Assembly (NCBI GenBank): GCA_950097015.1
Contig: CATNEN010000038.1
Location: 7,624,001 to 7,688,000 of the forward strand
Source of the DNA: Macrostomum hystrix
Lineage: Eukaryota; Platyhelminthes; Macrostomidae
Reading direction: 5' to 3'
DNA: 64,000 nt
Both the position numbers and the translations under genes were made by a program. Shown here piece by piece: positions 11,001-20,735 of this stretch; position 1 is the stretch's first letter; each line of letters opens with the position of its first letter. A model generated the notes under the pieces. It was not told the DNA's origin and searched no databases. It was given only the letters and a program-made list of their open reading frames with translations.

Positions 11001-12987
11001 CTTCCTGACCCCAGTCTTCCCTCCTGACCCCAGTCTTCCCTCCTTCCTGACCCCAGGCTTCCCTCCTTCCTGACCCCAGTCTTCCCTCCTGACCCCAGGC
11101 TTCCCTCCTTCCTGACCCCAGGCTTCCCTCCTTCCTGACCCCAGGCTTCCCTCCTTCCTGACCCCAGGCTTCCCTCCTTCCTGACCCCAGGCTTCCCTCC
11201 TTCCTGACCCCAGGCTTCCCTCCTTCCTGACCCCAGGCTTCCCTCCTTCCTGACCCCAGGCTTCCCTCCTTCCTGACCCCAGGCTTTTTACTAGCACCAA
11301 TCACTAAACCGCACTTTTTAATTCACGGAACTAACTATATAGCACCGGTCATATAGTCATATACTAACTATATAACCGGTGTCTTAAAGTTACCTTGGCC
11401 TCCCACCTGACCCCAGTAATTCCCTCCTTCCTGACCCCAGGCTTCCCTCCTGACCCCAGGCTTCCCCTGCTCCATCGGGCAACCAACTGCGGCGGCACCT
11501 GAGCTCACTGCTCAGAATAAGTCATCGTCAATTATTAATCAGAAACCAACCCACAACCCACCCCTGACCATGATGCAGATTCTAGTCAGTCGCCGAGGCC
11601 AGTGTCCTCGTCGTCCGTAAAATTTTCGGCAGAAGCAGTAGCGGCAACAGCAGAAGTAGCAGCAGCAGCAGTATTCGGTAAGTAAATTGTATTTGTAGCT
11701 CGTGATCAATAACTTGTCTGAAATAGTCCGAGACTCATGTCGCTGCACTGTCGGCTCGCAATACAAGGAAGTTCCACACGTAATAGCTCGCCTGTCTGAT
11801 GTGTCCTAAAATAGTAACACGATACAGGTCCCCCACATGCCAATGAGCTGACAGCTTATCTATAGGCTCTCTGAGACCTCATGCGCCTGAAAGTGATTCA
11901 TTGATAGCCGATAGTGCAATCTGACATGCATGAAGGTCAACCGCAGATTATCAAGCGGGGCTATAATCTCAAGCTGATCCCAGAATCCAAACTCCGCCTG
12001 CACTCCAGTGGAGAAGTCTCAGCAGCAGCATCAACCGTTTCGCTCAAGATCGCCGCCTCCGCCACAGCCAACAGCCGACGAAGACGATGATGATGACGAA
12101 GATGACGATTCCACACAAGGTGAATTTACGCCCGCCAAAGACAGCGACAGCGATCAGGAAGGCGAAGGGAATCGCTTTTACGACGACGTTGCCGAAGACA
12201 GCGACAATGACGCAGATCGTGACCCGGACGACGCAGTCGGCGAAAGCGTCGGGAGCCGCTACGAGAAGGTCCCAGCCCGGGAGCCGGACCTCAGTAGGCA
12301 GCCAGGCCGAGGCATCATGCGAAAGCCTGGCGAGGCTGGCCGCCTGGCCGGCAAGGTGACCCGCAAGGAGTCGCTGGCCCGCTTCCTGGAAAGCCAGCGA
12401 CGGGAGCGCAAGAACGGCCTTCAGCTGCAGCGGGTGCCGTCACAGCTGAGACGCGAGGAGCGCCGACGAATCGGCAACGTGCTGGAGCGTCGGCTTAGTC
12501 AACGACCGACTGCTGAGGAGCTGGAGCACAGGAACATCTTGCACGGGGAGTCGGAGGATGAGCTGGAGTCAGCCCGGCAGCAGACCATCAAGTACCTCAC
12601 TAGGAAGCTGAGCTACCGGCCCACCGTGCAGGAGCTCCGAAAGCGGCGCATCATCGAGTTCAATGACTACGTGGAGGTCACGGACACCGAGGAGTACGAT
12701 CGGGGCATCGACAAACCGTGGACCAGGCTGACGGCTACAGACAAGGTACGCCATTATTTCCCAATAGCAAAATTGCCACCTTAACTGCATTGTGTGCACA
12801 GCTAAAAAAGCCCCTAAACCGCTGAGACTCCGTTAGACTTGATCCACTTTAATGCCACTCTCGCAACTCTCGCCGCAAATTTAAATTGTTTCAGGCCAGG
12901 ATTCGCAAGGAGCTGAACGACTTCAAGGCCAACGAGATGCCGGTGCACGAGGACAGCAAAAAGCACACGCGATTTCACAAGCCCTGA
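5016..12987 (+). CDS. PHACTR: Phosphatase and actin regulator (Phactr family), RPEL protein
   Basis: Phactr proteins bind G-actin through RPEL motifs and protein phosphatase 1 through the extreme C-terminus. Exons in one consistent phase chain: 5016-5193, 10506-10634, 11579-11677, 12009-12745 and 12895-12987 (411 aa). Exon 1 encodes the family's basic N-terminal signature SKFAAFGKLLRPWKWGK; an in-frame stop lies just upstream of its ATG. Exons 2 and 3 are Ala/Ser-rich linkers. Exon 4 has an acidic run, one degenerate RPEL (SLARFLESQRRERKNGLQL) and two canonical ones (RPTAEEL, RPTVQEL), then the conserved FNDYVEVTDTEEYDRG and DKPWTRLTATDK. Exon 5 ends the PP1-binding tail (RKELNDFK, TRFHKP). 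The usual N-terminal RPEL1 is not visible after the PWKW block. Possible extra or alternative exons at 7835 and 9407 share the phase 1 donor. Family assignment is near certain; the use of exons 1-3 is inferred. Confidence 0.9.
6245..7125 (+). repeat. Pyrimidine-rich TCTCTCA/TCTTTCA array with CA tracts, partly duplicated
   Basis: In PHACTR intron 1. From about 6275 to 6720 the sequence is almost pure repeats of CATCTCTCT and CATCTCTCTTT. A second, shorter array runs about 6960-7030. Both end in the same module: CACTTTTTATCCATCTCTCA, a CACACA tract, then CCCATTCCAAATCGCCATTC (about 6725-6815 and 7037-7125). The whole module was therefore duplicated, and the (CA)n lengths diverged. Long open frames here are artefacts of periodicity. 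Confidence 0.9.
7300..7834 (+). promoter_or_regulatory. GC-rich region before a possible alternative first exon
   Basis: Base composition shifts from AT-rich to GC-rich from about 7330 up to the ATG at 7835, with several CpG-rich stretches. This is consistent with a promoter plus 5' UTR for the MGCIQSK exon. No TATA box or initiator is clear. Inferred from context only. Confidence 0.25.
7835..8060 (+). CDS. Possible alternative first exon with myristoylation/palmitoylation start (MGCIQSK)
   Basis: The ATG opens a frame starting MGCIQSKSPRS. Gly2 followed by Cys3 and a Ser/Lys pair is the classical dual-acylation signal, as in Src-family kinases, so the product would be membrane-anchored. About 73-75 codons follow, Ser/Asn-rich with no domain. 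Donors are possible at 8055 (CCAG|gtggag) and 8061 (GGAG|gtacta); both leave phase 1, matching the acceptors at 10506, 11579 and 12009. It could therefore start a lipidated PHACTR isoform lacking the PWKW exon. Alternatively it is the first exon of another gene whose remaining exons I do not see; the start also resembles Yes/Fyn N-termini (KYRP shared), but no SH3, SH2 or kinase exon follows. Confidence 0.45.
8105..8525 (+). repeat. Minisatellite, about 28 bp
   Basis: Imperfect repeats of GGGGGAGATTTCGGGACTGG plus GGATCAGA, lying directly after the MGCIQSK exon. Units vary by small indels and by AGAAGA versus GGGGGA. It keeps the frame open past the probable donor, so the long open frame overstates the exon. 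Confidence 0.9.
8530..9406 (+). repeat. AT-rich intron DNA with a 16-bp minisatellite
   Basis: Mostly featureless. About 9070-9200 holds alternating ACTTTAGTACCTGTGC and ACTTTAGTACATGTGT units of 16 bp. Each contains the short palindrome GTAC. Confidence 0.7.
9407..9662 (+). CDS. Possible alternative or internal PHACTR exon (MGNTISW start)
   Basis: An 85-codon frame begins MGNTISWGRKAVWVFDD and ends at AAAAG|gtttgt, leaving phase 1 as the other PHACTR exons require. The MGN start could be N-myristoylated. An acceptor at ttcag (about 9391) would also give phase 1, so it could instead be an internal exon read through from 5193 or 8060. The content is Ser/Thr/Gln-rich with a neutral, non-repetitive composition, unlike the neighbouring minisatellites. 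No domain recognised. Confidence 0.4.
9763..10130 (+). repeat. Minisatellite, 30 bp
   Basis: About twelve near-identical copies of TGTGACTGCCATCTCAGACA plus GTGTCATTTC. Because 30 is a multiple of three, both strands stay open and yield ten-residue protein repeats. The variable base at the CATC/TATC/AATC position separates older copies at the left end from homogenised copies to the right. Confidence 0.95.
10848..11470 (+). repeat. 24-bp minisatellite between direct copies of a 120-130-bp unique segment
   Basis: The segments 10848-10980 and 11282-11404 are near-identical (both hold GGCTTTTTACTAGCACC, ATATAGCACCGGTCATATAG and TATATAACCGGTGTCTT). Each is followed by GGCTTCCCTCCTTCCTGACCCCA-type repeats of about 24 bp, a long array after the first and a short one after the second. 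The duplicated unit is thus unique segment plus array. It lies in PHACTR between exons 10506-10634 and 11579-11677. Confidence 0.9.
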
Positions 12988-14660
12988 TTAGCACTTTAAA
13001 AACCAACTCAAATGCCAATTTAACTGTGTGCGCGTACAGTATTAACTACGAGTAAGGTGGACATTGTGCGTTTGCTATAGTATTCGAACTTCTGACCTTG
13101 CAGTATTGACGGGATTTGGGATGTAGTATTTAAGGCGGAGTTGGATTATACTTTATTCATTGGATTATAAACTACTCGGCGCCTCTGGTTTAGGCACAGT
13201 GCTTGGACCATAGACATTTTCATGTCTAGCAGAGTGAGCTAGTAGCCACAAGGTCATTCGCTTTAATATATTTACGTTTGGGTACGACCATAGACAAATC
13301 GATGTCTGCGGTCATTATTGGGTTTTCCCGGTAAATTTGAAGTGAATAGTTTGATAGACTAATATTTGATAGACTAATAATGCTATTCATGGCCTAATTA
13401 GTTTCAAGAAATTAATTGTTCTGAAGCAGGAATTGACTAAATTAAACTCAGTGTACGTGTCAGATGAGCACATTCAAACACATGCAACCGCTTGGCCTAT
13501 CGGGACTTCATTAATCTTGCCATATTTTATCTGTCAAGCTAAAGCGCACTCGTTTGTACTTTTGCATTACGATTAGAGTCTTGGGCAAAATTACAGCAAT
13601 GTACTTTTATTTTTTATCACATTGAATCATTTGCTTTGTCTGCACGATTATAAGCTTTATGGTGCTTCAAATTGTTATTTTTGAACAATCAAATCCTATA
13701 TTATTTTTATCCTAACTCGCACTTTTGCTTTAAACACCAATCTGTTTTGTCCAGCTTTGCCTTAATAAATCAAGCATAGTACAATGTCTTGATTTGCTAG
13801 CAAATACCGCAATAATTGTTCGTGTAGGCCTTCTAAACCCAGTCCCGAGTCCTAATGTTTGGGGCGTGGTCGATTCCCAACACAGCAACCATGCGTGTCT
13901 TGCGCTAGGTGCTATGAAGTTTGTCATAGCGTTTATTATTATCGTTATTATTATTTGTACAATCGTTGCTTTAAGGGCTACTATAAGTAGTAAGACGAAA
14001 GACTACCCGACTCTGGAAAAGTTGTTGGAAGGCCAATTTTTATCGACAAAATGCAAACAGTTTAAATCTATGGACGAATCCAATTCAGGTTATTTTGTTT
14101 TTGAATGACGTAAGAAAATGCTTCTATGAGATGCAACTGTCTCACGACCTTCAAAACTGTTTTCCAGAAAAATGTTGCTATCGCTGTTTAAAACAAAACT
14201 TCTGAATCATAAATCGAATCAGAGCATGATGCTTGCACCTGAATGTCGCAGAAAGAATGGAATAGAATTTTGTCACTGTCTTGTGGATTTATTTTACAAC
14301 GCTTTTAGAATGACGCATCAATTTATTTTAGCGATTAAACGTAAGCAGATATAGATATATTTCCCATATTCGTAGTATACTACTTACTAAATCAGTTAAG
14401 TAGGCAAGCGAGAATTATGTTAATCATGTTAATTTTTTTAGCAATGATTACATTCGACAATGCACATAAAATGCAGACAACGCTCTAAATGAACGAGCCT
14501 CCACAATATAAACTGACGGCATTTATACAGTTTAAGCCTCAGGCAACGATGAGGAAGAGTTTAATTGAAGAAACACAAAAATATTTAAAATTGCATTTAC
14601 GAGTAATGTCAAGACTGAACGTGTAGGAAATTACTTTATATATTAGTTTCTGGCCCTGGA
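12988..14660. other. Intergenic DNA with a possible old SINE
   Basis: Downstream of PHACTR and convergent with UBL4A. No exon is supported. About 13835-13975 looks like a decayed SINE: a B-box-like GTGGTCGATTCCC, then GTGTCTTGCGCTAGGTGCT and an ATT-rich tail. Around 13205-13315 the motif CCATAGACA occurs twice with short dyads; the same motif appears near 1610. Confidence 0.4.
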
Positions 14661-14689
14661 TCACTTATTGATCACTTGCTTAACCATTG

Positions 14690-14875
14690 ATTTTCGTGTC
14701 ATTAAAAAATCCTTACACCGTAATAGATCTAATCTCAACCCTGTTGGATCTAATCTCTTAACTGCTAAATCGAATCTTACACCTGGTAGATTTAATGTCA
14801 CACCTGCTAAATCTAGTCTCAAAACTGTTTTATCGAATCTCACACCCGTTAGATCTAATCTCACACTCGTTATTG
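14690..14875 (+). repeat. Degenerate tandem repeat, about 28-30 bp
   Basis: Units resemble GATCTAATCTCACACCTG with heavy divergence (AGATCTAATCTCAACCCTGT, AAATCGAATCTTACACCTGG, AAATCTAGTCTCAAAACTGT). It abuts the 3' end of UBL4A and probably lies in its 3' UTR or just beyond. Confidence 0.7.
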
Positions 14876-14901
14876 GCCTGCTAGTCTATGGCCCGACCCA
14901 A

Positions 14902-15390
14902 TCAACTAGCGACAGTCGGCCAATCGCTGAACAGTCGCTCGATATCGTCAAGGGACAGTGAGTTCACTCTGGCAGTCAGGGCCCTGTTGAACTGGGCCAG
15001 GTAAGTGTCGGCACCGGCAGTCGCCATGCCGGGATTGTCCCGCATCAGGCGGCGACGAAGCAGATTGGAAAAGTCGGCGGCGCATTCAGCGGTCCCGTTG
15101 CCGGCTGGTGTCGAAGGTGCCGTCGAAGCGTCCTTGCCCTCCTTGGTGACCAGGATAAGGCGGTCGCCATGGCGAAGGCCCAGGCTGGTCAGACTGACAG
15201 TGGACGACGCCGTGTCGTCAGCGGCGGCTGAGCTGACAAGAGGCCGGCCGCGTAGCATGAGGCGCTGGGTTCCGGGCGGGCAGCCGAAGGCATCGGCAAC
15301 CTCTGACTGCAGCTGATCGAGGCTGGCGCCTACTGGCAGGTTAAAGACGCGCTCGCCACCCTTCAGCTGCTTCACTGTTAGATTGAGCAT
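14902..15390 (-). CDS. UBL4A: Ubiquitin-like protein 4A (GET5/UBL4A)
   Basis: A complete 162-residue intronless frame; human UBL4A is 157 residues. The N-terminal ubiquitin-like domain (about 1-80) starts MLNLTVKQLKGGE and contains GTQRLMLRGRPL and LRHGDRLILV. The C-terminal part has the family's TUGS-type helix, FNRALTARVNSLSLDDIERL, close to the vertebrate YERSLSRLTLDDIERL. UBL4A works in the cytosol with GET4 and BAG6, passing tail-anchored membrane proteins from SGTA to GET3 for ER insertion. The ATG at 15390 is the first in frame and matches the family start. An inserted Ala/Ser-rich stretch (SSAAADDTASS, about residues 52-62) lengthens a loop of the ubiquitin-like fold. A minisatellite begins 35 bp upstream of the start codon. 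Confidence 0.88.
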   Translation of the reverse strand: MLNLTVKQLKGGERVFNLPVGASLDQLQSEVADAFGCPPGTQRLMLRGRPLVSSAAADDTASSTVSLTSLGLRHGDRLILVTKEGKDASTAPSTPAGNGTAECAADFSNLLRRRLMRDNPGMATAGADTYLAQFNRALTARVNSLSLDDIERLFSDWPTVAS

Positions 15391-15424
15391 CAGGCTGGGC
15401 GTTTGGCCTGCTCAGGGCTGGAAA

Positions 15425-16005
15425 AAAGTTCAGAAGGCTGTAGACACGTGAGAAGCTAGTTTGGGAGGCTGTAGACACATGAGAAGCTAGTTTGGGAGGC
15501 TGTAGACACGTGAGAAGCTAGTTTGGGAGGCTGTAGACACGTGAGAAGCTAGTTTGGGAGGCTGTAGACACGTGAGAAGCTAGTTTGGGAGGCTGTAGAC
15601 ACATGAGAAGCTAGTTTGGGAGGCTGTAGACACATGAGAAGCTAGTTTGGGAGGCTGTAGACACGTGAGAAGCTAGTTTGGGAGGCTGTAGACACGTGAG
15701 AAGCTAGTTTGGGAGGCTGTAGACACATGAGAAGCTAGTTTGGGAGGCTGCAGACACACGAGAAGCTAGTTTGGGAGGCTGTAGACACGTGAGAAGCTAG
15801 TTTGGGAGGCTGTAGACACATGAGAAGCTAGTTTGGGAGGCTGCAGACACACGAGAAGCTAGTTTGGGAGGCTGTAGACACGTGAGAAGCTAGTTTGGGA
15901 GGCTGTAGACACATGAGAAGCTAGTTTGGGAGGCTGCAGACACATGAGAAGCTAGTTTGGGAGGCTGCAGACACATGAGAAGCTAGTTTGGGAGGCTATA
16001 TGTTA
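15425..16005 (-). repeat. 31-bp minisatellite immediately upstream of UBL4A
   Basis: About 18 copies of GAGAAGCTAGTTTGGGAGGC plus TGTAGACACG (31-bp period measured at 15481-15512). A/G variants at ACACATG/ACACGTG make some copies contain the palindrome CACGTG. The array occupies the position expected for the 5' UTR or promoter of the minus-strand UBL4A gene. Confidence 0.95.
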
Positions 16006-16675
16006 GACATCAGGGAATGGATTAGGGCTAAGAGATTTGGGATCTTAAGAGTTGCAAAACAGTTTACTAATCAAAATTACTGTCATCAGCAAGAGTAAAC
16101 GTTATTGTCTTATTTATTATTGTTAAATTTCCATTAACCGAAGCATCGGCGCATTAAAGGCAGCTTCGCCACTGCACTGGAGACAGAAAATAAAGTGGCT
16201 CACACAGACAGCATAGAGACAAACTGCGCAGACTCACAGACATAAATAACTGAATTACAATCAAAAGAATCTTTCATAGACGCATTATTATTGACATTCT
16301 TTATTTAGCAGCGAAATAAGCTGCAAAAAGCGAGCAGAACAACAAAGAAACACTGAAGGACCGAAGTGCCCAGAACCGAGAGAGAAAACTGCACTACACA
16401 ATGTCCGAGACAGCTAACAGAGCTAGACAAACACAAGGCTAGCTAGTTGAGTATCGAATGAGCATGGACACAGACCCAATGACCCTCTGAATTGTTGTGT
16501 AAATTTACTCATAGTCACTGGCCAAGCACACAAGCAAACACACACTTTCATTCTTACATTGAAGCTAATCATTTTGCAATACTTTCTGCTTCAACAAAAT
16601 TTCGCAATGAATTCTCGAAAGGAAAATTGAAAACAGATTTTGCTAGATTAAAATGAGTCATTAAAACAACTATTT
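16006..16675. other. Space between UBL4A and SRP14, including SRP14 3' UTR
   Basis: No exon seen. On the minus strand an AATAAA polyadenylation signal lies at 16300-16305, about 370 nt past the SRP14 stop, so most of 16300-16675 is probably SRP14 3' UTR. The remainder must hold the UBL4A promoter. Confidence 0.5.
16300..16305 (-). terminator. Candidate polyadenylation signal for SRP14
   Basis: TTTATT on the plus strand reads AATAAA on the minus strand, about 370 nt downstream of the SRP14 stop codon. Another lies farther out near 16112. Confidence 0.4.
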
Positions 16676-19106
16676 TCAACTAGATTTGGCTTTGGCCTTA
16701 GCGGCTGCGGTAGCTGCGGCCGTGGCAGCTGCGGCGGCCTTCTTGTCTCGCTTCTTCAAACCGTCGATGTTGCCCTTCAACAGGCTGGAGAATGCCAGCT
16801 GGAACCGGTTGACATCCTTCTGGTGAACGACGGTGCTCAGCTTGCGACTGTTCAGCGTGGCCCGGATCAGGCAGCCGCAGTTGCTGCCTCCGGCGTCGCC
16901 TGACGCGTCGCCTGAGCTAGTGCCAGCGCCGCCGCCACCGCCGCGAGGTGCCCGATTCTTGCGCGGTCTGTGACGATCCTGACCGTCGTCTGAAAATGGA
17001 TAGCTTCCAGTTTTATAGAATCACCGACGGCAGTAAAGAAAGCGCAATTTTTAAATAATAGCACATTCCTTGGTAAATAAAAAAATCCTAAAAAATGTCT
17101 TCATTTGTTTAAAAAATCGTTATTTCTATTGTGTACACTTATATTAAATTTGTAAATTGAAAACTAAGCATTAAAAATATTTCACACTTACACTGCTTCA
17201 TGGTGATTCGCACTGTACCACTACTAGAAGACTTGGACTTCAAAAACAGCTTTGTCAGCTCTGTTAAAAACTAAAAAATGTTTGATGTAAAAAATACTGT
17301 TTGGTAAAAGTGACACAATCATTATTATAGAATATAAATAAAGAATCAGAAGCATAGAACATGTACTATTATGTTTTATTTTATTATATATTACTTTTCA
17401 CAACTACATGAACTATAGACTGGAAAGTCCATACCATGTTTTTGCATAACTAAAATGTAAAACATTTTCATAACTTCAGTTAGCAATGATTAATCTAGTG
17501 ACTACCTAATAGATATTGTTATAAAATTTCCTACATAATCTTAACTTCTACCTAAAGAAGCATTTATCTATTAATGAAGCTATAAAAAACTATCAAAATA
17601 ATCAAAATAATTGTTAAAATTTGAAATAATATCTACTTTAACACTTTTACTAACAGGTAGCTTACTATAAAGGTAGTTAGATATACCTAGTCCAACAATA
17701 GAAATAGTTTTTGTTATAATATTTTATATTAGTTTCATTATAAAATTCCACTATTAACCAAATATATGTATATCGCATCATGCTTTTATCATTTCACTCA
17801 AAAACACAGGCTTCAATTTCAATTCAATTAGTTTTGTAATAGGAATCGATGTGTTCTGATCTATATTTATGCAAAATCTACATCATTTAACTTACTTATT
17901 TAGCTATGTCATTATATCACATTTGCTATATAAAATTTATATAACACACAAAAGAGTAAAACTAGGGCCTACAACTAAGTAGTTCAGATTTTTGGAAAAA
18001 TCTGATTTGGACAGCCACACACAAGAGTTGACTATAATTACCTAACAATGAACAATTGTTCCGCTATTAGGATCTGAGAACTATTAACTAGGCCTATGAA
18101 GCATTTTATGCTACAAAACTTAAAATACTAAAAGCCTAGAAAAAATGAGGCTCAAAATATGAACAAGTATTTCTATTTTTTGGATGTCTATAGGTCAAAT
18201 TGCCAGCATTATTTGTTACCTCATCTCCTTAAGCTAATCAAATTTAACTAGGCGTTCTCTTACTCTATGATCCACATATTTTATATGGAGTTATTTTATT
18301 TAAGGTGACTGTGTACCCAAACTTAAGGGTTTTTCTACTTTATACATACAATCCACAAAATGACAATATATGTAGGGGACTGTCCATTTGCTAGTCTGAC
18401 ATTTGTTCTCTTGCTTGTAACTTTCCCAAGTATTTGTGGGGTTATCAGCATATCTGATAAATTAATTACAACAAGATAGAGCTACATATATGTTGTAAAA
18501 TAGAGTTAAATTGCAGGGTTCAGGTTTTTTGTTTTTGATAATACTAGGCAAGTGACTAAAACCATTTGTGTATTAAAATTAATTGGAAAATTTTTCTTGT
18601 TTCATTACAGTTTGTCTGTGTTTCGCAAAAGGATGGCATAACAAAAGTGGCAATCAATAACAAAGAATGTTAAATTCCAAGAGGGCCAGATATTTATGCC
18701 ATCTGGCTTTGTGGAATAAAAACTTTAGGGAATCTAATTTAGTAATTTAGGAATTAAAAATCAATTCAAGACTGACTGACTTTAAGCATTTTATAAGCAT
18801 AAGCAACAATTAACTGTCACAGCCAGAGATCTCAGTCTCATTACCATAAAAATGCTGACAATTAGACTAAGTTAGAATAAATAAATATATAGCTAGTTAT
18901 AGACTAGCGATTTAGTAAAGTATAACCAAAAAAGGTAAGCAAAAAAACTACTGAAATGTAGGCTGACTAATAATCTAGTCTAGTAGCTAGCGTTTCGACT
19001 TATGAGCTCAACGAATAAGTTTACAATGTAGAAATATATTAGCCAAAATTAAAATTTGTGTTTAAAAGTAAAAGTGCATACTCACATTGTCATTTTCAAG
19101 ATACAT
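16676..19106 (-). CDS. SRP14: Signal recognition particle 14 kDa protein
   Basis: Three exons on the minus strand, read 19106-19086, 17270-17192 and 16989-16676, give 137 residues; human SRP14 has 136. Junction phases match (0 then 1). Exon 1 encodes MYLENDN, exon 2 FLTELTKLFLKSKSSSSG then TVRITMKQ, and exon 3 restores Tyr at the junction (KQYDG), matching the vertebrate FLTELTRLF and KKYDG. Exon 3 continues IRATLNSRKLSTVVHQKDVN, FQLAFSSLLKGNIDGLKKRD and an Ala/Lys-rich tail, all hallmarks of SRP14. With SRP9 it forms the Alu-domain heterodimer that pauses elongation during SRP targeting. The loop between strands is replaced by a Gly/Ser-rich, low-complexity insert (RGGGGGAGTSSGD...). Intron 1 is about 1.8 kb and AT-rich with no gene inside it. 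Confidence 0.93.
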
Positions 19107-19815
19107 TGCTGCTAAAATGATCAGAAACTGACACAGAAACTATTAAGAAGTAGATGTCAGTAGATGACTCGTATAATATTTTAGCAGACTTTTTAAACAA
19201 TGTCAATAAAAGTGATGCATTTTCTAAGAAAACTGTGTGATTTAATCAAAACATAAACTCGTGCGAAAACACAACACAGTACAACACCGTCATTGAAGTG
19301 CTTCAACTCAACAATTTTATATTAATTAAATGAATTTAAATTTATATAAATATTTATTATTTAATTAAAAATAAAAGCTATGACAAGTAAAAAAATAAAA
19401 TAATAAATGTGGATTTCAGATTTGCAAACAAATCCAAACTCGAAGAGTGCGTAACCAAGGGTCCCACTTCGGAAGAAGGACGGGACACTTCGTTTCTTAG
19501 AAAATTTATAAAAGGCTGATTTTTACGGAAAAATACACTAGCGAGATAGGAACTTTTCACTTTTTTCACCTTAAAACGTTGATAACTTTTTATTGGAATC
19601 AGATACAAAGCTCTTCTTTCGATATAACTTACAAAATATGTTGCTTCGACGAATTTTATGAAGATTTTTTCATGAATATTTGATCTTCATATTATTTTAG
19701 TTACTATATCATGCAGCAATTATAGTATGAAGCTATAACTAGTGACTAACTTGAATTTTACCATCTCTGTTTAATCGGATGCATCTATTTATTAGCAATA
19801 TATGATTAATAAATA
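19107..19815. other. AT-rich DNA upstream of SRP14, no gene seen
   Basis: Presumed SRP14 promoter region on the minus strand, then featureless AT-rich sequence. The open frame at 19378-19608 has no recognisable product. Confidence 0.4.
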
Positions 19816-19819
19816 GTTC

Positions 19820-20735
19820 CAATGTACGTGCCAATCGCGCAGTTGCAGGCGTCGGTGTCCTACACAAACTCTGAGTACGTCGAGCTGGTGTCACGAAAGG
19901 CAAGGATCAGTGCCGATCAAGAGCTGCCAGCTTGAATTAGCTGAACGATTCTGCAGCTGCTGTCGACTACTTGAAATTTTCCATCGGCGTTTTCAGGCAT
20001 CGCAACGGCGATCAAACGTAAGTTACTTGTGTAATTTTGCCCCAATGGGGCTCTTGGTGTACTGACCGGAAGTCCCAGATCAATGTATTCAAGCTTGCAG
20101 CCGTACTATTTTTTGTATTTAGTGAGAATTATAATTCTCGTTGACTCGCAATTACGTATATTCGCAATCAGGGAAATTATGACTGACGAAATGAGTTTTC
20201 GTTTTTGTTTGCTTTCAGGTGTGTTTTGTCCTTCTGCATTGCACAAGATTTTTTGTCTGACCAGTAGTGCTCCCGAAGGGGGGCAAAACTTGCTAGTCTT
20301 ATTAATATCTAATAGTCACGGATGAAACACTGATTAATAAGCATCCCAGGCCTAAGAAACTCTAGCTTCACTTCCTTGGAGGTGCGTGAAGTCGGCCAGT
20401 TCTGGATGGCAGCCGTTTTGATACGTCGATGGTGATGCCATGCAGTCTTGGACACGGTGGCCGAGGGCGATCTTGACGCGCATTCGCGAAGCGGCGCTAG
20501 ATTGGTCGGTTGGCATCCCGTAGCCGATCGAGTACCGCCCGTAGGCACATAATTGTGCGCCGCTATCGTTCGGCTCATTAAGATGATGTCGTCGATCGGC
20601 ACGCTTCCCTACAGGCCAAACCTTTTGGGGCATGAGTTGCATAAGGCGTTGAAATGCAACCTTGTGCAACTCCGGTTTGCCGGGGCGTTGCGCAGACCGA
20701 ACGGCATGACGTTCGAAGTGGCCTTAATCCATTAG
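19820..20735 (-). pseudogene. Decayed Ty3/Gypsy-type retrotransposon pol fragment
   Basis: Read on the minus strand, short blocks in shifting frames match the reverse transcriptase of Ty3/Gypsy elements in the right order: VMPFGLRNAPA, then FQRLM, then PIDDIILMSR (standing for the YLDDI active-site block), a downstream GHRVQD, and IQNWPTSRTSKEVK followed by a corrupted FLGLA-like block ending CFIRDY. About 500 nt farther on comes DTDACNCAIG, the start of the RNase H region. Frames are broken by indels and an internal stop, and no LTRs or integrase are visible, so it is inactive. It is more GC-rich than its surroundings. Family-level assignment is firm; the lineage is not determined. Confidence 0.8.

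Noticed and set aside
10942-11304. Gly/Arg/Glu repeat proteins on the minus strand
   Set aside because: Translation of the 24-bp minisatellite; several frames are open at once.
13794-14108. 104-codon frame with a hydrophobic helix
   Set aside because: Overlaps a likely SINE remnant; the hydrophobic run is encoded by its ATT-rich tail.
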